A stretch of DNA of 60,000 nucleotides from Lineus longissimus (GCF_910592395.1 NC_088313.1:5708501-5768500); one strand, 5' to 3'. Shown: positions 44,037 through 54,222, counted from the first letter of the stretch. Program-made: numbers and translations. The notes: a model not told the origin generated them from the letters alone.

Positions 44037-44610
44037 ACAGGAGGCAACGCAAGATATCCCTAGTTCAGTATGTTGTATCAGTAGCTTTACACTAAGAAGT
44101 GTCAGAGAGGATGTGACTTCTCCATGGACAACTGTAGTATATCCAGTCTGGGTTGTACAGCACAAGGATACAAAATGCTGTCTGTAATTGAGAGGTATCC
44201 TGATAACAGAGGTAAAAAAACCCAGTAATGACCAGTTTGGGACTAACACCACTGTCTCTTTTTTTTAATAAGGTAGAGATTAATACAGGAGTCAACAAAA
44301 TTAACTTTTTTGAGAACCTGTCCTGCAGCCGAATCGGTAGATAACCTGGGTACCCCTAAAACCTTTTAGGACATTAAAAGTTACCCAGTTTGAAATTCGC
44401 GCACTTTTGAAACCTGCCGACGAGGTTCTTGAAAACGGTACTTTAGCGTTTTGCAGTGCACGAAATCAGGCTTGTGTCAAGCTAGCACCAAATTTCTATA
44501 CCCAAATCAAGCTAGCCCCATATTTCCAGCACCAAGTTTACTCGGGTCTTACTCGAACTTACTCGGGTAAAGTGTCAAGCTAGCACTAAATTTCCAGCCC
44601 CATTTTTGGA

Positions 44611-45620
44611 GTTTTTGCGTTACATTTTAGTAGGCACAACACCAGAATAAAAACAAAAAGTTGACCCTGGGGTGGCGTGGGTTAATACAAAGGTAATCAA
44701 GAAAAATATTGATTTGAATTATAGACTAGTATTATAGACTAGTATTCAATCTTTCATAAAATATTGATTTCAGTTCTATGGTCCCCCGAGTATTTTCAGG
44801 AGGGCAGCACCAGTAAGGGGTTCATTTCTGGAGACAAGCATCTTGGAAAGTGAGAATCTGAGAATAGGATTTTCTCTAGATTTTCGTGGTGAACCCTATA
44901 CGCCATTGCAGTGAGGGATGTCCCAGTCCCACCCCAAGCTCAAAACCACTTGGAGATGGCACTTTTTTCGATTGTTCCTCGACCAGACCACATGTGTACG
45001 GTCGGGGACGATGCCCCGCATAGCCTCATACCACTCTCGTTCCTAGGTGTGACCCGAATTTTTCAAAAATATTTTTAAAGTAAATTTTCCATTTTTTTTC
45101 TTACCACCCCAAGCAAGGTAAATTTGGTGGTATGAGGCTATGTCGGGCATCGTCCCCGACCGTACACATGTGGTTTGGTCGAGGAACAATCAGAAAAAGT
45201 GCCATCTCCAAGTGGTTTTTGAGCTTGGGGTGGTAAGAAAAAATTAGAAATTTTACTTAACAAAGACTTTTAAAAATATTCTGGTCACACCTAGGATCGA
45301 GAGTGGTATGAGGCTATGCGGGGCATCGTCCCCGACCGTACACATGTGGTCTGGTCGAGGAACAATCGAAAAAATTGCCATCTCCAAGCTGCTTGTCTCC
45401 AGAAATGAACCCCTTACTGGTGCTGCCCTCCTGAAAATACTCGGGGGACCATAGAACTGAAATCAATATTTTGTGAAAGATTGAATACGAGTCTATAATT
45501 CAAATCAATATTTTTCTTGATTACCTTTGTATTAACCCACGCCACCCCAGGGTCAACTTTTTGTTTTTATTCTTCAATAACTTCACTGGTGTTGTGCCTA
45601 CTAAAATGTAACGCAAAAAA
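44611..45620. mobile_element. Foldback element with internal triplicated block
   Basis: The arms 44611-44839 and 45391-45620 are reverse complements (outer end TTTTTGCGTTACATTTTAGT, inner end GGGTTCATTTCTGGAGACAA or close). Inside are three copies of a ~110-bp block containing CATCGTCCCCGACCGTACAC: 44929-45052 (inverted), 45125-45235 and 45285-45396 (direct to each other). There is no ORF. It sits between the left half of the palindromic element and the retrotransposon. Confidence 0.85.
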
Positions 45621-45878
45621 CTAAGTATCCCGGGTGGAGTGTCGTCACAGGATGTTCTGCGCCGGAGATAGATATGGGGAAGAAAACCTTCCAGCACAGG
45701 AAAGATCCCGTGGACGGCATCCACCGACAGTTTCGGGGGAGGGGTGGGAGGGGACGAAAGCTGTCCGAGTGGCCCCGTTTCCTTATCATCGTAGGGGGTC
45801 CTACTAGTATAAATACGTTCCTAAAGACCCTTCCAGTCTTTGCCGAGTGCGGCAACCTCAGTACTGCAGTCCGGCCGA

Positions 45879-46016
45879 TTCCAAAGAACATATGAATAAG
45901 TTGGTCTCGCTTCGAACACGCTTGGTGACGTCACACCACTCGGAATAACTAAGTATCCCGGGTGGAGTGTCGTCACAGGATGTTCTGCGCCGGAGATAGA
46001 TATGGGGAAGAAAACC
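45879..46016. repeat. Internal A2-B1 junction of the split direct repeats
   Basis: A2 (45879-45947, TTCCAAAGAACATATGAATA...CACTCGGAATA) matches A1 at 53253-53321. B1 (45949-46016, CTAAGTATCCCGGGTGGAGT...GGGGAAGAAAACC) matches B2 at 45621-45688. Their adjacency is the substrate expected for circular-intermediate formation and recombination in PAT/Ngaro elements. Confidence 0.88.
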
Positions 46017-46505
46017 CTCCAGTCTATCCTCTCCATGTGCGATATCCATTGTTTTATCTATCAGTTATGTTCTCCAAATCTCCCAAAACTTATAGATAAA
46101 ACAAAAACTGTCTTTTTTCAGATACAGTAGGACCTCACTGAGGCAGACACGAGGACGCTCTCCGTCTGAGACAGACTAAAAACCCTGCCAATAAAGTGAC
46201 CCCCATGTGTCTGTCACAGCGAGGCTCCACTGTAGTCTGAATTACTCCAATCATGTTAATTTCAAAGAAATAACTCTGAAACGATGATATGTACGTAGAA
46301 TGCACTTTCGTCTTTAATATCAAATTAATGGCATGTATCCCATGCCAATGATTATACAAGTACACGCAATACCAACTACAAGCTTTCTTTTGAACAGCTC
46401 TTATACATGAAATGACCAACTATTTATGTCTCGACGTTACCGTACAAATTATACCTTTTCATTCAGGGAGGTAGTTTCCTCGGGACAAACCGGTCAAATT
46501 ACTTC

Positions 46506-46536
<31 letters not shown>

Positions 46537-46562
46537 TTTTTTACATTTGTACAACAAAGAAC

Positions 46563-47813
46563 TCAGCCGAATGATTTACTGAGGCAGGTGTGGTCAATAT
46601 GGTCGACGGAGTCGTACCCTGCTGAGGAGCCTGCTACCACCCCCCGCATGATGTTTGCCTGACAGACCCTAGAGCTCCTGGCGTAATGTGTGGCTGAGTC
46701 ATCGGTGGACCAGCCGACATGTTGCATTGAGGCCAACCTGTCTACCCCCGCTGCCTGTAGACCGATGGCACAACCACTCCTCAGGCTATGGGGGGTCTCC
46801 CCATCTTTAATACCCAACGAAGTCAGATAGAAATCAAATCTTTCACAGATGGCGTCATAGCTCAAAGGCGCGTCCACCACCTTTCCATGGGAGGTGGGCC
46901 TGAAGAAATAGCCTACTTTCAAACTGACCCCCATAGACCCTGCCACTTTCACGTAATCTTCTAGGCCTTTCACTGGGCAGATAATCTCATCTTGGCATCT
47001 CAAAATAGTAAAAATATTAGGGCGATCCACCCTGAGATTTTTCCCCCATGTATGGCGAATAACGAAACCGGAGTTATCCGTCAAACTCTTCACCTCCTGA
47101 GAAAGCATCAAACCTACATCATGAGCTCGGTCGCCTCCAAAGGCCATAAGTTTTAACCAAGCCTGGTCTCTTGCCCAAATATACTTCATAGTTAAATTCT
47201 GCTGATCTTCCTCCAACTTCCTGTTAATGTAAAGAGCAATCAATCTGACCTTGGGTAAGAACAGTGGCACTGCCTGAACTGGTGCTACATGACCCACGCT
47301 CTGTTCTTCCCTCACCTGCCCCCGATAAATACCAACCTCTCTCGAACAGACAGGATTACCCTCGCCCCGCGCCCATTGCCCACTACGCCCAATCTTGTCG
47401 AACAAAACCTTTAACTGAGCTACTTTCGTCTTTACCGTACCAAACGCCAATCGTTTCGGGCAATTGCAAACCGGTTTCCTTGCCCCAATTTGAGCACAAC
47501 TCCGGACATGCACTGCAGTTTTTCCGCTTTGGTCACACCACGCCAGAAAAAGGCATATTTCATAGGGCGAACACGAAATCATGCTGCTGCCCATTTCAAA
47601 TAGAAAATTCTCCAACTGGTATCCCAATTTCGATTTGGCCGCCTCATATGCCTTGCACGAATGGTTATACATCATAGCGTCGACCCTGGTCCGAAGACCG
47701 AATAAATCCAGAGGTATTGTGTCTCTCTGAAAAACCAAATGAGTAGTCGTGAAAACAAAAAACACGATCTCACAACTGCTGACTCCCCGGTAAACAAATA
47801 AATCGCCTACCAA
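46563..47813 (-). CDS. Tyrosine recombinase of the YR retrotransposon
   Basis: A 416-residue open frame. The N-terminal part contains KAYEAAKSKLGYQLENFLFE and a CNCPKRLAFGTVKTKV segment, characteristic of the SAM-like core-binding region in this retroelement group. The catalytic domain shows the tetrad: R229 in GDRAHD, H342 and R345 in TPHSLRSG, H365 in QHVGW, and Y377 in THYARSS. This enzyme integrates the circular DNA copy by strand exchange, in place of an integrase. It lies last in the element, just before B1. The ORF is intact and all active-site residues are present. The first 45 residues may be read-in from the previous domain, as the real start is not obvious. Confidence 0.93.
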   Translation of the reverse strand: MVGDLFVYRGVSSCEIVFFVFTTTHLVFQRDTIPLDLFGLRTRVDAMMYNHSCKAYEAAKSKLGYQLENFLFEMGSSMISCSPYEICLFLAWCDQSGKTAVHVRSCAQIGARKPVCNCPKRLAFGTVKTKVAQLKVLFDKIGRSGQWARGEGNPVCSREVGIYRGQVREEQSVGHVAPVQAVPLFLPKVRLIALYINRKLEEDQQNLTMKYIWARDQAWLKLMAFGGDRAHDVGLMLSQEVKSLTDNSGFVIRHTWGKNLRVDRPNIFTILRCQDEIICPVKGLEDYVKVAGSMGVSLKVGYFFRPTSHGKVVDAPLSYDAICERFDFYLTSLGIKDGETPHSLRSGCAIGLQAAGVDRLASMQHVGWSTDDSATHYARSSRVCQANIMRGVVAGSSAGYDSVDHIDHTCLSKSFG

Positions 47814-47988
47814 TGAGTTAGAATGACTGTTAGTTTAAAAGTCACATGCCCACTGAATGACAACCCCGTCGGATTCCCAGGTGCGGTCCGTCCAACCGTT
47901 ACATGGATGCGTTGAACTCCAAAAAGGCTACTGGCCGAACGGCGTTGTGTCCCTCTGAAAAAACCAACGGGTTGTACATAAGGCAATC

Positions 47989-48432
47989 TTACAGCACCAG
48001 CCTTGCCACCCACAAATCCCATTTGAGTTCCGACGCCCCGAAACCGGAGGGAGACGGACATTCTACAATTCCCAGTCTGCCCTGCTCGCCCAGTTTGTGG
48101 CAATGTACCGACCTGTGCACAAGCAAAGGCCACCAAGCCGGGATAGGGGTCGGCTTGGGGATTACCATGGAAACCGATAATGGGGTTGGGCAGTCATGAA
48201 GTACGAAAGACATAACCGCTCCGACCATATTGAAAGGAGGGAACACATAATAGTTCTGCTCCTTCGACAACTGTTGAGAGAATATGTTAACTCCCGAAGA
48301 GTCTGGGAGGGGCCAAGAAGTGAAATGTGGTAACCGCCGGCCATCTGGGCCTTTCATGCTGTTTGAGTCTAAAGCCATTAGGTCGAAGGTGTGAGGACCA
48401 AACCAACCCTCTACTTTTGCCCAAGAAGACAT
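47989..48432 (-). pseudogene. DIRS-type pol C-terminal domain
   Basis: 147 codons with WFGPHTFDLMALDSN, LPHFTSWPLPDSSGVNIFSQ, NYYVFPPFNMVGAVMSFVL and PIPAWWPLLVHR. These are the conserved blocks that follow RNase H in DIRS/Ngaro polymerases. It is out of frame with the RNase H ORF at 48461. The usual linker between them appears deleted: RNase H ends at NLNCDLT and this part starts at ISEADARLTMSSWAKVEG. It has a stop before the recombinase ORF. Confidence 0.75.
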
Positions 48433-48460
48433 GGTCAGTCTAGCATCGGCCTCTGAGATT

Positions 48461-48763
48461 TTACGTCAAGTCACAATTCAAGTTGGACAGGAAAACTACC
48501 AAAGCCTTAAGCATATTCACCAGAGCTAGATCTTTTCCACTCTGGTTCTCCCAAACCTTGACCAAGGCCTGATTGTCCACAAGGACGTCAAGCCTCTTAT
48601 CTGAGATCATGTCCGGGATTGACTGCAAGGTCTTACATAAAGCATCTGCTTCCTTGAGGTGAATTGGCCTGGTGTCACCCTTGTCCCAAAGGTCTCGAAT
48701 TATCAACTCGTTCGAGATGTGCGCCCCCCAACCGAAACCACTAGCGTCTGTAGCTAGAGTCAA
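48461..48763 (-). pseudogene. RNase H domain of the YR retrotransposon
   Basis: 100 codons beginning LTLATDASGFGWGAHI (first catalytic D), with LKEADALCKTLQSI (E) and LDVLVDNQALVKVWENQ (D). It removes template RNA during reverse transcription. A single-base shift separates it from the RT frame, which ends at 48774 (KMERG then stop), so a fused polypeptide has been broken or is produced by frameshifting. Confidence 0.87.
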
Positions 48764-48773
48764 GTCTGTGTGT

Positions 48774-50183
48774 CTATCCCCTCTCCATTTTGACCCAACT
48801 CTCGTGAGAGTCTAGAAATCGCCAGAAAAGGATCTCCTCTCGGAGTCCCCCAGACAACTGGATTACCCCTCCGTGCTTTTCCGCCCAACTGACGCTTCTC
48901 GCCATTTGCCGAATGTACAACCTAGCTACTGGGATGCAGAGACAAAACGAGTTACATTTGCCCATTAGCTTCTGAAGGGACTTCACATGGACGAAGTCGT
49001 CTGCCAAAATAGATTCCCTCAACACCCTGAAAGAGTCCTTTTTTTCTTGCGGAATCTCAAACACCCTCAAGTCCGAATGGACGATCAAACCCAAGTGTAT
49101 CATCTTCAATACTGGAAACCACACCGACTTTAAAAACTCTATTGTAAAACCCAGGCACGACAGGACTACAGCGTTATAGTAAATCGACCACCCCGTGCTC
49201 ACCCCTGCTGGCCTCTCCACCCCCACTAAAGGGCCTAGAAACCGGTCGTCCAAATACTGAGTGGTTATCATTCCCTTGCTTCTTAGCAAAGTGGTAACCT
49301 GCATCCCTACGGTTTGGTACACGAAAGGGCTGATACTCCAGCCGAATGGTAACACCGTGTATTGGAAGTAAAAACCGCCAAACTGGACCCCAAAATACTT
49401 CTTCGAGTTCTCTGATAAACGCACCCCCTGATAAGCAGACTTCTCGTCCGAGGAGGCCATGTAATCGCCCTCCTCCAACAAGGTTGGTAAAAGCGACAGA
49501 CCCTCCAGGGTGAATGGCATGTGTTTCATGAACAAATTTAGAAAGCGCTCATTATGGCACAGACGATTTTTCCTTGATCCCTCGATCATGAGGAGAGGCA
49601 TAACCAAATATGGTGGCTTGACCTCCCCCACTCTGCCAACATATTCAAGAGCCCCACTTCTAAGACCCTCCTCTAAATGCTTAATGATCTCGCCCTTGAA
49701 TTTAATGCAGTTTTCATAGTTTGAAAAAATTTGAGTTGGCGGCCTGTCGGAGTTGAGCCGGATCCCCTTGAAAACACCTTTGTAGGGCCGAAAGAAACTT
49801 TCTACATTAACGCCATTGTTTAACCAGTCCTTGACCATGCGTGACTAATGATTGTCGACTACCCTCAACAGAAACTCCCAGTTCTTTAATTCAGCATGCA
49901 ACTGACCCGAAACAAAGTGGTTCGGATCTCCCAGTCTAAGATTCCCCATGCGTGCTTCCCAATCCGTTTGTGAAGACCAGTCGTTTTCCAGAATATTCTC
50001 CATACTCAGAGGCAGGGCAGTAGTAGGCCTACCCCTATAGTCTGAGAAACGCGGTTCACGGCGTTCCGAGACCAGTCGGACAGGATCAAATGCCTCACAA
50101 TATTCCCACTGTGGAACCTCCTGTAATATATCAAGAGGAATATAAGTCAATATGGGTATCCGGGAAAGAGCATTATTTCCCAA
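48774..50183 (-). pseudogene. DIRS/Ngaro-type reverse transcriptase, one in-frame TAG
   Basis: The N-terminal 112 codons (50183-49848) end at NHFVSGQLHAELKNWEFLLR and VVDNH, followed by a TAG at 49847-49845. The same frame then continues to 48774. The RT domain shows ICR-type blocks RLCHNERFLNLFM, YMASSDEKSAYQGVRLSE (first D), YFQYTVLPFGWSISPFVYQT, and the catalytic TTQYLDDRFLGP (YLDD). The thumb follows (SLQKLMGKCNSFCLCIPVAR). These are DIRS-like rather than LTR-type spacings. The single TAG in an otherwise open 470-codon frame is either a recent mutation or a readthrough site. Confidence 0.88.
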
Positions 50184-50630
50184 CCAACCGCGTCTCTAAG
50201 ACCACAGAGGCAGACCTAAAACTCCCCGCCATCTCAAGGTGGTGTTACCCACGAGGCTTAGTATCCCCAGATAGCGGAAAATCATGGTCCCCTAGATCGT
50301 TACGCCAGAGCTGATAATGGACACAACACACTTTAGACCTAAAGGATGGACCCATTAGCGCGGCATGCCGCCATGATAGTCAGCCCGATTGCCCGAATTT
50401 CCTATTCACCAGAGAGGGCGTCTGATAGACGAATTGTTACTAGGTGAATGAGGGGCACTATTCATCACTCCGAGGTCTCGTCCCAAGTAAACTACCTCCT
50501 ACAAAGAAAGAGAAAAAAAAAAAAAAGGGAAAAAAAAAAAACAAAAAAAAAAACAACAACTCACGGAAGCCATTTGTAACAAATTACCGACCTATTCCTT
50601 CTTAACCACCTTGTTATATGAATTATGAGG

Positions 50631-51277
50631 ACAATCACGTACAAAATGATCTAATGATTTACAGACAAAGCAGCCCGAAGAGCCCCCTCGCCTCCCTCTT
50701 CCCCATATGATCTGCCCCTCGCTCCATAACCCTGAGCGTGGGACCAAGGAGAGGTAGATTTTTCACCAGAATGATCCCACTTCCCCGGTTTTTTCCTCTC
50801 CTCGGTCTCTTCTTTCATTTTCTTAGCTTTGCGAGCGGATTTTTGTCAAGCATCGATCGCCGTCTGAGCTTTCCTCGACTGTTCATCCCCGATCATTTTA
50901 GTAACAAGCGTGTGCAGTGGGTAACCCGCCCCATCGTTCTCCCTGCAAGCCTTTAAAGTCATCTTGTACAGCGAAGCCTCCGAACTTCCGGCAATAACGG
51001 CCGCGTCGTGTAGAGTTTCCATAGAGGCCAACAAAACACCGTTATCCGTGGAAGATCTTAAAGCCAGGGCCCTCACCTGTTTCAGCGCGAATTGCACCGA
51101 TCCCGCATCCCCCGCTTCCTTTAGATTCTTTAGGTCCGCCTCCATTCTGGACAAGCGATCGCCACCGTCAGCACCGTCCGTGGTCGAAGCAGTCTTTGTA
51201 GAGCCAGTAGAGCCGGAAACCGAATTCGGCTGCGCTTCCCCCGAAATCGTCGTGCGGAGCCGCCTGAAAAAGGCCAT
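50631..51277 (-). pseudogene. Gag-like ORF with CCHC zinc knuckle
   Basis: The frame from 51277 (MAFFRRLRTTISGEAQPNSV) gives 143 codons with an alpha-helical, leucine/alanine-rich centre (RLSRMEADLKNLKEAGDAGS). After a stop the sequence continues in other frames through a lysine/glutamate-rich part to CFVCKSLDHFVRDC (50672-50631), an exact CX2CX4HX4C knuckle that would bind genomic RNA. It is positioned 5' of RT as expected. A polypyrimidine tract and TTTTTCAG at about 51270 precede it, so 51277 may lie at an intron end and not at a true start. Confidence 0.7.
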
Positions 51278-51559
51278 AGTTTTTAGGTAAAAAAAAAAAA
51301 AACAACCGCGCCTTTCAAATTCTTAATCACTAACAGTATATCGTGTGGTCAATGGTAATTCCGTGTTTGCCTGGCGTGTTAGTTTCGTTGCCCTATAATA
51401 TTGATGTTCCGATAGTCACCTACGCTATATGACCTAGGTTTAGCCTATGCAGGGAAAGGAATAACCTCAAATACGCCATTACCTGCCATGCAGCGTCATC
51501 ACCTTTCAATTAAACACTTTCCTTTTTGCGGGAAAAAAAGAGAGGGCCCCAACACTTAC

Positions 51560-52277
51560 CCTCTTTGTGCCTTTCCCTTTTCCCTTATCCTCTGGCGTCA
51601 GTGTGGCTCCCGTGGACAAGACCTGGGCGTCTGGAGCTCCGCCCTGGTTCGCCTCCATGATAGCGCAGTGTACAACCAGTCTCTTATTACGAAACGTGTC
51701 TTCTTTCGCCCCCATGTCCAATAGAACCTGATATGGGAAAGAAAGAGAAAAAAAAAACACCATGTATACTTTATCAGTCTATATCATCATCATCATCACC
51801 GGAAACATCATCATCACCATTACCTACAATTACCATCGTCATCATCCTCTGAGAAACGGAGAAAAAACAAAACAAAGACAAGTCTGCCTCTTTGAGACCT
51901 GGAGGCTTTCATCCGTAGTCGGCTGGCTAAACTTCTAAAATTTGTTTCCATCGGCTATATTCCCCAATAAGGGTCTAGCCTCACCATTCAAAAAACAGTG
52001 ACCCCCAAACCAAAGGAAAAAAGGGGGAAATTCCTACCTTCATTTCATATCCAGTTAGCGCCAGGATCTGCTTCTCCAAGTCCTTTTCCGTGAATGTTGC
52101 CAACGGGTAGCGTTTTGAGGGACTTGCAAAATCCTCCTCCGGTACCTGTTCTAACGCTTTCAGCCGCAACACGACCGGTAAGATGTCTTTTCCCTTCAGA
52201 GAGTGTCTATCCCGGAGCCACACCTTCGGGGTAGATGGGCCCGCGACAGAAGCAACGTTGTCCGATGTGTCCGTCAT
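51560..52277 (-). CDS. 5' ORF of the YR retrotransposon, two in-phase exons
   Basis: Exon 1 (52277-52038, 80 codons, MTDTSDNVASVAGPSTPKVW...LALTGYEMK) ends at AAATGAAG followed by GTAGGAA. Exon 2 (51727-51560, 56 codons, VLLDMGAKEDTFRNKRLVVH...DKGKGKGTKR) is preceded by CCCATATCAG and followed by GTAAGTG. Both exons are phase 0, so they join into 136 open codons. The product is unknown; by position it is a gag N-terminal part. The next acceptor (before 51268) does not continue the 51277 frame in phase with this donor, so either a frameshift occurred or the third exon is read differently. Confidence 0.62.
51782..51850. repeat. (ATC)n microsatellite
   Basis: Imperfect ATC/ACC trinucleotide run in the presumed intron between the two exons of the YR element 5' ORF. 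Confidence 0.85.
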
Positions 52278-52919
52278 CTTGAATCAAGTAGCGAATGGCT
52301 CGCCCTACGCGCACCCAAGAATTTATTCTGATCTCAAGGACCCTCAACACGTTGTCAAATGACTCTCTTATGTAATCTCCGCCTTCGGGCAATATCCCCT
52401 CGCCGAGCACCAACAACAACCCTAAACATACTCCCCGATACCTTTCAGGGTAAGAGGAAAAACACTGACTCTCCAAACAAAAGACACGTCGACATTCCGA
52501 CTTCTCCTTCTTTCGCCGGGAACAAAAGGGCCAAACGAAAACGAACAACAAAACCGCTCCACTCCATTGAACTATGACCGGGGTCGTAAGCCGATTGCCC
52601 CTATAGATTATATAAAGCCCCTACACTACACCCTACCAGCGACCCAAAAACAATAGCCGCAACAATCTCTTATTGCTCTCAGCGCTTGGGCTTTCCTAAA
52701 CATACATTTTATTGAATGTCTGCACCAAGTGCCTGCACCATGATAGCTGGGGGGAAGGATCATATTAGATCGCCAAACATCACCCAAGCAAAGAAACCGG
52801 AATGGTTTCCAAAATGGTCGAGCCAAATAATCTATCATTTCCTCCGCCTTCGATACTAGGTAGTATTCTTGAGGTTCTCAGTGTGCGTGTGCTCTTTGCA
52901 AAGAGCGCCATCCAAATTT

Positions 52920-53175
52920 AACCTCCGAAAGGTTCAAGTATGAATCCCTATGGCCTATCTTCGAGAAGATTACCATTCCAAAACTAAACCTCCGAAAGGT
53001 TCTAGCTAGTATGCGTAGGCGATCCCGAAGATCCCCACCATCTGTGGCCCATCTTCGCCAAGATCGCCATCCAATTTGTTAACCTCCGAAAGGTTCAACT
53101 ATGGGCAATCTAATGATTCCCAATCAAGTGTGGTCCATCTTTGAAAGATTACCACCCGAACCGCAAGGTTCAAAT
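52920..53175. repeat. Reiterated AACCTCCGAAAGGTT hairpins in the YR element 5' region
   Basis: The 15-bp hairpin motif occurs at 52920-52934, 52987-53001 and 53081-53095, with a degenerate fourth near 53158. A second hairpin-type motif (ATCTTCGAGAAGAT, ATCTTCGCCAAGAT, ATCTTTGAAAGAT) lies between them at 52958, 53052 and 53140. Spacing is 67-94 bp. It lies between A1 and the first ORF, where a leader or packaging region would be. Confidence 0.75.
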
Positions 53176-53680
53176 ACTTACCAAGCACAGCCAATCCCAG
53201 TTGGCCGGTCGAACTGCCGCAGCGCGCTGGACGCACGTCCTGCGCCCGTGCGTTCCAAAGAACATATGAATAAGTTGGTCTCGCTTCGAACACGCTTGGT
53301 GACGTCACACCACTCGGAATACTCCAAAAATGGGGCTGGAAATTTAGTGCTAGCTTGACACTTTACCCGAGTAAGTTCGAGTAAGACCCGAGTAAACTTG
53401 GTGCTGGAAATATGGGGCTAGCTTGATTTGGGTATAGAAATTTGGTGCTAGCTTGACACAAGCCGAAATCAGCTCAGTTCATCAAGAAGTAGGATCATCT
53501 GTTATCTGTTGAAATCGTATTTTTGCACATAAACGGAGTGAAATGGATTTAATACGACAATATGATGATAACCATTTCATTTTTGGATCTTTTAGGGGTA
53601 CCCAGGACGACATCTACCGATTCGGCTGTCCTGCAGGTGATTGGAATTTACAAAGGGTCGTTTTTCACAACACCCTCCGC

Positions 53681-54222
53681 CAGCCTACCTCTCTGGATGG
53701 GCACCTCCTCCACAGCTAAGAACCTCTCTGACCAGGAACCACACGTGACTGGTAGTATCACTTCCAACCGTTTGAAGAAATGGCGGTGCTGTTGGTTGAT
53801 ATGTTGGCGTGCAGTTGTGCTCAGCTCATGCTCCGCGTGCGGGTGTAAAAGAAATGCTGGTCCCCATGAATCTAAGTCCAGTCTAGAATTCCTTTGTGAG
53901 GAATATTAGTTCTTGTGGGAAAAGGGAGATATATTGTTCCGCTGTGATAGAATCAAATGCCCTCCTTTTCCTGATGCCCGCCTGTATTGTTCCTCTTCGG
54001 ATGAAGGGTCTTGGCCTCTTTAGAGTTCTATTGAATGGTGCCGGTGTTCTATTGTTGAGGGCATTTAATATCAGGGGGCATCTGATTCTATTACACCGGC
54101 ACCTTTAAATCATATGTTGGGTTTCTTTGTTATAGAATATAATAGGGCCTACATGCAGCATAGCACCTTTCCTTATTGCCCTGCCCTCACTTAGAGTAAA
54201 TTATACTATACACCTACAGGGC
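53681..54222. other. Unassigned stretch right of the nested block
   Basis: A 115-codon frame at 53562-53909 starts inside the nested block and has no domain. A weak inverted pair (GTGATAGAATCAAATGCCCT near 53943 and GGGCATCTGATTCTATTACA near 54077) forms an imperfect hairpin. No gene is supported. Confidence 0.35.

Larger units (their letters stand above)
45621..53321 (-). mobile_element. Tyrosine-recombinase retrotransposon with split direct repeats
   Basis: Read on the minus strand the order is A1 (53321-53253), 5' ORFs, zinc-knuckle gag, RT, RNase H, DIRS-type domain, tyrosine recombinase, B1 (46016-45949), A2 (45947-45879), about 190 bp, and B2 (45688-45621). The A repeats are identical over 69 bp and the B repeats nearly so over 68 bp. 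A1-ORFs-B1-A2-B2 is the split-direct-repeat layout of PAT/Ngaro-type YR retrotransposons, as opposed to the inverted termini of DIRS1. It integrates by recombination, so no target duplication is expected at its ends. It occupies the centre of the palindromic element. Pol is interrupted by frameshifts. Confidence 0.87.
44329..53625. mobile_element. Palindromic TIR element hosting nested insertions
   Basis: The ends read CCGAATCGGTAGAT inward on both sides, then CTGGGTACCCCTAAAA. After a dissimilar stretch the inverted identity resumes at 44474-44611 and 53321-53468 (GTGTCAAGCTAGCACCAAAT, TACTCGGGT, CCAGCCCCATTTTTGGAGT). It is flanked by CTGTCCTGCAG on both sides (44318-44328, 53626-53636), which occurs once in the empty site. 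Because the TIR can be extended by up to 3 bp at the expense of the duplication, the target duplication is between 5 and 11 bp. Without the inner insertions the element would be about 0.6 kb and nearly fully palindromic. Confidence 0.82.
42908..53680. repeat. Dispersed repeat family, copy 2, split by nested insertions
   Basis: The parts 42908-43056, 44037-44328 and 53626-53680 together equal copy 1 at 26952-27420. The sequence runs AGGGTGTAAAG...TTACAGGAGGC, then CAACGCAAGATATCCC... CTGTCCTGCAG, then GTGATTGGAATTTACAAAGG. Copy 1 therefore provides the empty site for both insertions. Confidence 0.88.

Noticed and set aside
47807-48136. 109-codon minus-strand frame between the DIRS-type domain and the recombinase
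   Set aside because: Overlaps the DIRS-type domain in another frame and lacks its own motif; judged a shadow.
53562-53909. 115-codon plus-strand frame
   Set aside because: Starts inside the palindromic element's TIR and crosses its target duplication; no domain.
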